Assembly (NCBI GenBank): GCA_021107975.1 | Contig: JAIORT010000342.1 | Location: 1 to 5,038, forward strand | Reading direction: 5' to 3' | DNA from: Bacteroidales bacterium | Lineage (GTDB): Bacteria; Bacteroidota; Bacteroidia; Bacteroidales; JAADJA01 | DNA length: 5,038 bases | Shown: positions 1 to 5,038 of the stretch, piece after piece | How positions within the stretch are numbered: position 1 is the stretch's first letter | How the letters are laid out: each line of letters starts with the position of its first letter | Translations under genes and position numbers: made by a program | Notes under the pieces: model-generated | Database searches by the model: none | What the model saw: the letters and a program-made list of their open reading frames with translations, nothing else | What the model was told of the DNA's origin: nothing

Positions 1-55
1 CATAGGCTTCAAAAGACATTTCTTCAGCCCATGTAACATCAACTTTATTTTTCAT
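1..55 (-). CDS. Start of an OsmC-like protein (partial, cut by left edge)
   Basis: Reading the minus strand from the ATG at 55-53 gives 18 complete codons, MKNKVDVTWAEEMSFEAY, which run open off the left edge. A short basic start followed by V-x-V-x-W and then an acidic stretch with M-x-F-E-A resembles the first beta strands of OsmC/YhfA-type proteins. These are small cytoplasmic thiol-dependent peroxidases that reduce organic hydroperoxides. The catalytic cysteines of that family lie far downstream and cannot be checked here. The gene is co-directional with the radical SAM gene, whose stop lies 77 bp upstream, so a shared transcript is possible, although a hairpin lies in the gap. No Shine-Dalgarno sequence is visible. 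That a gene starts here is fairly likely; the family assignment rests on 18 residues and is tentative. Confidence 0.45.
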   Translation of the reverse strand, partial: MKNKVDVTWAEEMSFEAY

Positions 56-91
56 ATCAATAAATTAAATTTGTTATTTTTCACACAGACT

Positions 92-119
92 CTTCCAGGT
101 CAGAAAATGACTCTGGAAG
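92..119. other. Intergenic hairpin between the radical SAM and OsmC-like genes
   Basis: An imperfect inverted repeat: the arm CTTCCAG-GTCA (92-102) pairs with TGAC-T-CTGGAAG (108-119). This gives 11 base pairs with one bulged T (112) and a 5-base GAAAA loop (103-107). It starts 14 bp beyond the radical SAM stop and ends 37 bp before the OsmC-like ATG. Neither strand carries a clear T-run directly after the stem: the minus strand continues TCTGTGTGAAAAA. It is therefore not a textbook intrinsic terminator. It could be a 3'-end stabiliser, a weak terminator or a leader structure for the downstream gene. The structure is seen directly; its role is inference. Confidence 0.5.
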
Positions 120-132
120 GTCTTTGCAAATC

Positions 133-1023
133 CTACAGTCTTCTTTGCTTTTCTTCCCTTAAGAACGCTTTACCCGGATTGTCAATCGCAAAGTTAATTT
201 CTTTAAGCATTCTTTCTTTATCTCTTGATAAAATTCCTTTCAAAACAAGGTAGTTGGAAGCATGGTCGCTTCTGAATATAACATTATTAAGCTTTGTTTC
301 CGAAATAAATAATTTCAATTCTTTTAAAAGGTCGGCAATATCCATTTGTTGAAAATCACCTTTAAATCTTTTGATGAAATGGTCAACACCAAAAGGAAAA
401 CTCAAAACCAAAGTTGAAAGATAATCCGGCTGAATTTCATTCACGACTTTAGCAGAATTAACGGCATGTTGCTCCGAATACTTCTTCCCTCCTAACCCAC
501 TGAGGATCATTACCGAGCTTTTTATGCCTGCTTCTTTCGCCTTTAAAAGATTTTTTACAGTAGATTCATAAGTTTCACCTTTATTTATTAACTTGAGTAA
601 TTCATTATCTCCCGATTCTATTCCTACATATATTAATTTTAATCCGGCATCATAAAGTTCCTTTAGTTCTTCAACCGATTTATTTTCCAAATCTTTTGCA
701 ATCGCATAAGCCGAAACCCTTGTCAGTTTTGGAAATTTCTCGTTTAGGTGAGTTAATATTCTCAATAATTTGTCAGTTGACAAAACCATAGCATTGCCAT
801 CGGCGAGGAAGACTTTCTTTATATCGTCAGAAAATTCTGCAACACTGTTAATCTCATTAAAAACGTCTTCTTCGTTTCGCACTTTAAACTTTTTTGAAGT
901 GTACATTTCGCAGAAAGCACATTTATTCCATGAACAACCCAAAGTAACCTGGATTATCAAAGAATAGGCTTCGCTGGGAGGACGAAACAAGGGTTCATCA
1001 TAATTTAAGTATGGGAAAAACAT
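133..1023 (-). CDS. Radical SAM protein (Elp3/B12-independent type, function unknown)
   Basis: A complete 296-aa protein. After a short lead with R-P-P-S-E-A at 14-19, a glycine-led cysteine cluster follows: Cys30, Cys35 and Cys38 (GCSWNKCAFC). This is CX4CX2C rather than the canonical CX3CX2C; I recall the same spacing in related uncharacterised radical SAM proteins. The cluster should bind a [4Fe-4S] centre that cleaves S-adenosylmethionine to a 5'-deoxyadenosyl radical. Other radical SAM barrel signatures are FLADGNAM at 72-79 and VGIESGDNELLKLINKG at 133-149 (the GIESG strand typical of SAM contact). No B12-binding, SPASM or TRAM domain is seen, and the length matches a single-domain member. 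The substrate is unknown, and homologues are often loosely labelled as coproporphyrinogen oxidase-like, which nothing here supports. The ATG at 1023 gives the usual roughly 30-residue lead before the first cysteine. The stop is TAG. The gene is divergent from the kinase gene. Confidence 0.9.
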   Translation of the reverse strand: MFFPYLNYDEPLFRPPSEAYSLIIQVTLGCSWNKCAFCEMYTSKKFKVRNEEDVFNEINSVAEFSDDIKKVFLADGNAMVLSTDKLLRILTHLNEKFPKLTRVSAYAIAKDLENKSVEELKELYDAGLKLIYVGIESGDNELLKLINKGETYESTVKNLLKAKEAGIKSSVMILSGLGGKKYSEQHAVNSAKVVNEIQPDYLSTLVLSFPFGVDHFIKRFKGDFQQMDIADLLKELKLFISETKLNNVIFRSDHASNYLVLKGILSRDKERMLKEINFAIDNPGKAFLREEKQRRL

Positions 1024-1248
1024 TTTAGTTATAAATAAAAAAATACTTTTTATAAAAACGCGAAATTACAAAATAGGTAATTCAAAAAACATTTTCGTCG
1101 TTGCGGAATTTATTATTATTTTATGGAAGCAGTATAATATATGAATGTAAAAATATGTATATTTGTAAATTTAATTTAGTTTCGGGTTTAAAAATCTTAA
1201 TATTAATTTTACAAAAAAAGGTTGTTGTTTAACTTAAGCTGAATTTAT
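1024..1248. promoter_or_regulatory. AT-rich divergent intergenic region
   Basis: These 225 bp separate the start codons of the radical SAM gene (leftward) and the hybrid kinase gene (rightward), so the region should carry promoters for both. It is very AT-rich, with A and T runs. The only promoter-like element that stands out is the TAnnTTTG box at 1158-1165. No tRNA, riboswitch-like structure, small open frame of note or operator-like dyad was recognised apart from AT-only palindromes, which are expected by chance at this composition. Confidence 0.5.
1158..1165 (+). promoter_or_regulatory. Candidate Bacteroidota -7 promoter box for the kinase gene
   Basis: TATATTTG matches the TAnnTTTG -7 consensus used by the primary sigma factor of Bacteroidota. 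Transcription from it would start near 1172, leaving a leader of about 75 bases before the kinase ATG at 1249. No convincing TTTG-type -33 element lies about 19-21 bp upstream, so only one half of the promoter is supported. The AT-rich background makes chance matches fairly likely. Confidence 0.4.
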
Positions 1249-3168
1249 ATGCCCCTGAAATTATCAATAGAAGCGCTGACAGGGTTGCTTTTCAATAATG
1301 CACCTGACGGTATCATCTTATTAGACTTTAATGGTTTTATACTTGATTGTAATAAATCTATTGAAAAAATTTTCGGTTATTCAAAAAATGAGCTAACAGG
1401 AAAGCCCTTAAATGAATTCCTGACAGAAGAAGGATTATGCCTGTTTAAGGAAAAATTTCCTTTGCTTACCGACTTCCAATCGCAAGAAGAAGATATAGAG
1501 GTGGTAAGAAAGGATGGTGAAATTGTTGATGTTTGGAGGAAGTGCATCCCATTAAAAGATGACGAGGGTAATTTTATCGGGGTTTTAGTATTCGACAGGG
1601 TAATAACCGAACGTAAAAAAACCGAAAAACTCATACAAAATTCGGAAGAAAGTTACATGAGCATCTTCAACAATGTATCAGATGCTATCTATATACAGGA
1701 TAATGATGGCAAATTTATAGATGTGAACCGGGGCACAGTGGAGATGTATGGTTATCCGAAAGAATTTTTTATTGGTAAAACACCGGAATTTATTTCCGCT
1801 CCCGGAAAAAATGATATTAACAAAGTTACCGGACATACCCGGAAAGCATTCAAAGGAAGTTCACAACGGTTTATGTTTTGGGGTTTACGGAAAAATGGTG
1901 AGATTTTCCCTGAAGATGTTTGGATGAATAAGGGAAAATATTTTGATCAGGATGTAGTTATTGTCATTTCTCGTGATATTACGGACAGGGTGAATTTGGA
2001 ACAAATACTTATTGATGCAAAAGTAAAAGCCGAAAAAAGCGACAGGTTAAAATCAGCTTTCCTTGCCAATATGTCGCATGAAATCAGAACCCCAATGAAC
2101 AGTATAATCGGGTTTTCAGAATTACTGCTTAATGCCGATACAGAAGAAGACCGACAGGAATATGTTAATATTATTAAAACAAGTGGTCATCATTTACTTA
2201 ATATTATAAATGACATTATTGATATTTCGAAAATTGAAGCAGGATTGGCAACTTTAACAAAAGACAGTTTTAGTCTGAATAATGAACTTCATGAAATTAA
2301 AGCGCTTTTTTCAGTTCATAAAGAATTAATAAAAAATAATATTGATCTTATATTAATAACATCATTAAGTAACGAAGAATGCACTCTGAATAACGATAAA
2401 ACCAAATTCAGGCAAATTATGATTAACCTCATTAGTAATGCAATTAAATTTACTGCCACTGGTCAAATAGAATTTGGATATTCCGTTGTTTCAAAAAATG
2501 ATAACAGTTTTTTTAAATTTTATGTAAAAGACACAGGAATCGGATTATCAACTTCGGAGCAGGAAGTAATATTTGAGAGGTTCAGGCAGGCAAATAACAC
2601 TAATACAAATATGTTTAGAGGTACCGGGCTGGGATTAGCAATCACAAAAGCATTTGTTGAGTTAATGGATGGCGAAATTTGGGTTGAATCTGAAAAAGGT
2701 AAGGGAGCTGCTTTTTATTTTACGCTTCCTTATACTATTACAACAACAAAGACAAAGTTTAAACCGCCTGAAATTAAAACAGATATAAAAACTTTATACA
2801 ACTGGAAAGGAAAAACTATATTAATTGTTGAAGACGATGCTGCTAATTTATTCATTCTTAAAGCTTACCTGCAAAAAACCGGAGTTAATATTGTTTATGT
2901 CGAAGATGGTAAATCAGCAGTTGATACCTGTTTGGAAAATGAAAACATTGATTTGGTATTGATGGATATTAAACTGCCTAAAATGAATGGATACGATGCA
3001 ACAAAAATAATTAAACAACATCGTAAAGATTTGCCCATTATTGCTCAAACTGCTTATGCGATGGAATCGGATATCATTAAAGCGAGAGAGGCAGGTTGTG
3101 ATGACTTTATATCAAAACCGATTTATTATGATAAATTATATTCAGTAATAAATAAATATTTTGATTGA
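1249..3168 (+). CDS. Cytoplasmic hybrid sensor histidine kinase, PAS-PAS-HisKA-HATPase-REC
   Basis: A complete 639-aa protein. PAS domain 1 spans about 8-122 and PAS domain 2 about 132-247, each ending in a D-R/D-x-I-T-(E/D)-R segment typical of the PAS C-terminal end. A helical linker at about 248-270 leads to the HisKA H-box FLANMSHEIRTPMN, with the phospho-accepting His277. The ATPase domain shows the N-box (Asn393, Asn397), the G1 box DTGIG (428-432), the F-box IFERFRQ (441-447) and the G2 box GTGLGL (458-463). A receiver domain (about 521-639) follows with the acidic pocket E528-D529-D530, the phospho-acceptor Asp573 in LMDIKLP, Thr601 and Lys623-Pro624, so all key residues are present. 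No signal peptide or membrane segment is seen, so it should sense an internal cue or cofactor through the PAS domains; the ligand is unknown. There is no HPt or DNA-binding output domain, and phosphate must pass to a partner outside this window. An in-frame TGA at 1240-1242 makes the ATG at 1249 the first usable ATG start. No Shine-Dalgarno sequence is visible, as is common in Bacteroidota. Confidence 0.95.
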   Translation: MPLKLSIEALTGLLFNNAPDGIILLDFNGFILDCNKSIEKIFGYSKNELTGKPLNEFLTEEGLCLFKEKFPLLTDFQSQEEDIEVVRKDGEIVDVWRKCIPLKDDEGNFIGVLVFDRVITERKKTEKLIQNSEESYMSIFNNVSDAIYIQDNDGKFIDVNRGTVEMYGYPKEFFIGKTPEFISAPGKNDINKVTGHTRKAFKGSSQRFMFWGLRKNGEIFPEDVWMNKGKYFDQDVVIVISRDITDRVNLEQILIDAKVKAEKSDRLKSAFLANMSHEIRTPMNSIIGFSELLLNADTEEDRQEYVNIIKTSGHHLLNIINDIIDISKIEAGLATLTKDSFSLNNELHEIKALFSVHKELIKNNIDLILITSLSNEECTLNNDKTKFRQIMINLISNAIKFTATGQIEFGYSVVSKNDNSFFKFYVKDTGIGLSTSEQEVIFERFRQANNTNTNMFRGTGLGLAITKAFVELMDGEIWVESEKGKGAAFYFTLPYTITTTKTKFKPPEIKTDIKTLYNWKGKTILIVEDDAANLFILKAYLQKTGVNIVYVEDGKSAVDTCLENENIDLVLMDIKLPKMNGYDATKIIKQHRKDLPIIAQTAYAMESDIIKAREAGCDDFISKPIYYDKLYSVINKYFD

Positions 3169-3215
3169 AAATATTACTGACCTTTCAATTCAGTCATTCA
3201 ATAATTCTAACATTC
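3169..3215. terminator. Short convergent gap with a weak hairpin, possible bidirectional terminator
   Basis: The kinase gene (ending 3168) and the protease gene (stop at 3216-3218) converge on this 47-bp gap. A short dyad, ACTGA (3176-3180) with TCAGT (3190-3194), could form a 5-bp stem over a 9-base loop, flanked by AT-rich sequence. Position favours a shared terminator, but the stem is short and no strong T-run follows on either strand, so the evidence is weak. Confidence 0.25.
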
Positions 3216-3458
3216 TTACTTTTTAATTACCTTTTCCCGAATTAATGCTTTATCACTTTTTATAATTAAAATGTACATTCCCGACGCCATTTCTGAAATG
3301 TCAATTATGTGTTGAAACTTATTTTTGGTGTTACAAAGATTATGGGAATAAACAATTTTCCCATCTATATTTTGAAGCTGAACCCGAACATTGGTTTCTG
3401 ACTTGGGAATAAAGCTGATATTAAGTAAATCATTCGCAGGATTGGGATAAACTTTAAG
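3216..3458 (-). other. T9SS (Por) C-terminal sorting domain of the protease
   Basis: The last 80 or so residues of the protease carry the type A sorting-domain pattern: a L-K-V-Y-P-N-P-A-N-D opening motif, a middle V-x-L-x-N-x-x-G-K strand pair, then S-G-M-Y-I-L-I-I and a short basic end. In characterised Bacteroidota this domain directs the protein through the type IX outer-membrane translocon and is cut off by the sortase PorU. It is the strongest taxonomic marker in the window. Confidence 0.92.
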
Positions 3459-5038
3459 CGAGTGTATATCTTCCTTAGCATCTTTAACCCCGACAGATAC
3501 AGTATTGTAATTAGCTTGCCAACCACTGAAATTTATTTCTTTATTAGAAGAAAACACAACAAACATCTTTCCGCTATATGATGTAACCGGATCAGGAAGG
3601 TTATCTGAAGTATGATGTCCTGAATACTCTGCCAGAAGTTCCTGGCTTTCATAATCAAATATTTTAACAACGTCCATACCGGATTCTGTGTTGAATTCCG
3701 TAAATTCAACAGTAACACTTTCGGCATTTTCGGGGAGAATCTTCCACATGCAAACGGATGAGTTATGATAGTTGAAATTCCCGCTGCCATCACTAAAATC
3801 ATCCGTTTGTTCGGTTAAGTCAGTTACACCTTTGCAAAAATCCGGGATTATTGAATAGAATGATGCAAGCCAGCCGTTTGAAGTTCCTGAATCATCAGTT
3901 ATAAATCTGATAAGCATTTGATTTCCGGTTGATGTAATTGCCTGCGGAATTTCCGATCCTGATAAAGTAGCCAAAATATCATCATTTGTAGTTGAACCAT
4001 CATAAATAATAAGGTTGTCATTTATTGCAACATCGAACATCGAAAATGAAAGAGTTATACTTGTGATTGAATCCTCCGGTGTTTGCGGAGAAATCAGCCA
4101 TGTACACTCACTAAGATTCTGATAGTCGGCAACCGGCCCGCTACCGTCTTCAAATGTGCCTCTTTTTTCAATGAAAGTTTTATCGCCCGAGCAATAATAC
4201 GGATAATTTGAATTGGGATAAATATCGAAAACACTACCTTGTCCGTCGTTAAACCCGTTTACACTTGCTAAAGAATAATAACCGTCAGCGCTTCCACCCC
4301 ATCCAAAGTTAAAATGAAAAAGATCATCCTGGTAACCGTCACAAACAAATGCATGTCCGCCTGCTGCACTATAACCCGAATAATACATCGGCATTCCATC
4401 ATCCAAATTATCTTTCAGCATATTAATCCATTCCGGGTTTGAATAATTATCTTTCCATAAAAATGAGGCATCCTGCGAATATCCAAAATAATTTTCGAGT
4501 GCCGGTGGTACATCCGAGCTGTACGCTCCCGAACCATTTGGGCTATACATCATATCAACAGCCACACCGCAATGAAATTGAAGTTCGGCTATCGGATACG
4601 GGTTATTATGGTTGATGGTATTTTCCATGGCTCCCCATTCATACTGTGTCTCGCCAAAATTTGCGTAGATATATCCATAAGAACCCCAGTAATAAGAATG
4701 CGAACCCGTACCCTGGAGAGGATACCTCCAGTAATACATTACCTGTGCCATAGCAGTTGCCACGCAACCTGCATAAACATGACCTCCCGGTCCATTATTG
4801 TCCTCTGGGCATAAGATGTTATACGGATAACCCTGATTCCACTTGCACGGTACTAATGGTTCTAATGCATCTTTTAGAGGAAGCAGATCAATGGATTCAA
4901 AATTTTCGGATAAATAATAATCCCAGGCTTGTTTTATTTCAAGTGTTGAAGAAACACCATTTTCCCTGATATAAGCTATTTCGTCGGAATAACTTTGCAG
5001 GAAACTTTTGTAATGTTCGGGTTGATTATCTTTGTCAA
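3216..5038 (-). CDS. Secreted C10 (streptopain-like) cysteine protease with two CUB domains and T9SS sorting domain (5' partial)
   Basis: The frame is open to the right edge, giving 606 residues plus a TAA stop (residue 1 here is the codon at 5036-5034). Residues about 1-50 look like the end of a C10 propeptide (KSFLQSYSDEIAYIREN, then a tryptophan-containing helix). The mature peptidase starts near 53-66 (L-V-P-C-K-W-N-Q). Catalytic Cys91 sits in AGCVATAMAQVMYYW (codon 4766-4764) and catalytic His228 in GGHAFVCDGY (codon 4355-4353). Asn243 and GWGG (245-248) complete the site. Two CUB-like beta-sandwich domains follow at about 282-395 and 401-511, each with one likely disulfide pair (Cys282/311 and Cys401/429). 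The end (about 527-606) is a T9SS type A sorting domain with VYPNPANDLLNI, GMYILII and a basic KVIKK tail. It should be exported by a signal peptide (outside the window), pass the outer membrane by T9SS, and be released or anchored at the surface. A GTG at 4763 is an internal valine, not a start: starting there would delete the catalytic cysteine. Confidence 0.93.
   Translation of the reverse strand, partial: DKDNQPEHYKSFLQSYSDEIAYIRENGVSSTLEIKQAWDYYLSENFESIDLLPLKDALEPLVPCKWNQGYPYNILCPEDNNGPGGHVYAGCVATAMAQVMYYWRYPLQGTGSHSYYWGSYGYIYANFGETQYEWGAMENTINHNNPYPIAELQFHCGVAVDMMYSPNGSGAYSSDVPPALENYFGYSQDASFLWKDNYSNPEWINMLKDNLDDGMPMYYSGYSAAGGHAFVCDGYQDDLFHFNFGWGGSADGYYSLASVNGFNDGQGSVFDIYPNSNYPYYCSGDKTFIEKRGTFEDGSGPVADYQNLSECTWLISPQTPEDSITSITLSFSMFDVAINDNLIIYDGSTTNDDILATLSGSEIPQAITSTGNQMLIRFITDDSGTSNGWLASFYSIIPDFCKGVTDLTEQTDDFSDGSGNFNYHNSSVCMWKILPENAESVTVEFTEFNTESGMDVVKIFDYESQELLAEYSGHHTSDNLPDPVTSYSGKMFVVFSSNKEINFSGWQANYNTVSVGVKDAKEDIHSLKVYPNPANDLLNISFIPKSETNVRVQLQNIDGKIVYSHNLCNTKNKFQHIIDISEMASGMYILIIKSDKALIREKVIKK
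3504..3836 (-). other. Second CUB domain of the protease
   Basis: Residues about 401-511 of the partial protease. The opening cysteine (401), the F-S-D-G-S-G turn, Y-H-N-S-S-V-C-M-W-K-I-L-P (cysteine 429) and the late F-S-G-W-Q-A-N-Y strand match the CUB pattern. The domain aligns with the preceding copy and looks like a tandem duplication that has diverged at the protein level. It probably serves binding to protein or glycan, or stability outside the cell; its ligand is unknown. Confidence 0.75.
3852..4193 (-). other. First CUB domain of the protease
   Basis: Residues about 282-395 of the partial protease. It shows a CUB-type layout: cysteine 282, F-E-D-G-S-G-P, Y-Q-N-L-S-E-C-T-W-L-I-S-P (cysteine 311), a core N-D-N-L-I-I-Y-D-G-S strand, and the closing N-G-W-L-A-S-F-Y strand. 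The acidic N-D-N-L and Y-D-G residues are placed as in calcium-binding CUB domains, so calcium binding is possible but not shown. Confidence 0.8.

Noticed and set aside
71..253. 60-aa plus-strand open frame starting at a TTG
   Set aside because: It runs antisense through the 3' end of the radical SAM gene, has a low-complexity Leu/Ser-rich composition and no recognisable domain; a shadow frame.
770..967. 65-aa plus-strand open frame
   Set aside because: Wholly antisense to the cysteine-cluster region of the well-supported radical SAM gene, with no domain.
1047..1058. Perfect palindrome TTTTTATAAAAA
   Set aside because: Made only of A and T in a very AT-rich intergenic region, so expected by chance; no evidence of an operator.
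1069..1075. TATTTTG on the minus strand as a possible -7 box for the radical SAM gene
   Set aside because: One base short of TAnnTTTG spacing and no -33 element at the proper distance; too weak to annotate.
1377..1634. 85-aa minus-strand open frame
   Set aside because: Antisense to the first PAS domain of the kinase; Ser-rich shadow translation.
3533..3802. 89-aa minus-strand open frame in another frame of the protease gene
   Set aside because: Overlaps the second CUB domain out of frame and has no family features.
4572..4969. Two overlapping plus-strand open frames (80 and 70 aa)
   Set aside because: Both are antisense to the conserved catalytic region of the C10 protease; shadow frames.
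1..5038. Mobile element, CRISPR array, tRNA/rRNA, defence or other new multi-gene system
   Set aside because: No transposase, regular direct repeats, terminal inverted repeats or RNA-gene structure was seen; all long open frames are explained by ordinary single-gene families.

Overview
The window is AT-rich and most likely comes from a member of the Bacteroidota, possibly Bacteroidales or a relative. The best evidence is a secreted protease ending in a Por/type IX secretion (T9SS) C-terminal sorting domain, a system confined to this phylum. Two weaker signs agree: no Shine-Dalgarno sequence is visible before the two complete genes, and there is a Bacteroidota-type -7 box (TAnnTTTG) upstream of the kinase gene.

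Layout, left to right. (1) At the left edge, on the minus strand, are the first 18 codons of a gene that resembles an OsmC-family protein. (2) Also on the minus strand and just upstream of it is a complete 296-aa radical SAM protein (133-1023), separated from (1) by a 77-bp gap that holds a good hairpin. (3) A 225-bp AT-rich divergent intergenic region (1024-1248) follows. (4) On the plus strand is a complete 639-aa cytoplasmic hybrid histidine kinase, PAS-PAS-HisKA-HATPase-REC (1249-3168). (5) Convergent with it, after 47 bp, is a large minus-strand gene (3216 to the right edge) for a secreted C10-family (streptopain-like) cysteine protease with two CUB domains and a T9SS sorting domain. Its 5' end (signal peptide and most of the propeptide) lies beyond the window.

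The genes do not form an obvious single pathway. The radical SAM gene and the OsmC-like gene could share a transcript. The kinase has its own upstream region and no adjacent response regulator or HPt gene in view, so its partners are unknown. The protease is an independent secreted effector or nutritional enzyme. I see no mobile element, CRISPR array, RNA gene or new multi-gene system. The points most worth a second look are the protease's active-site details and architecture, the CX4CX2C cluster motif of the radical SAM protein, and the hairpin at 92-119.
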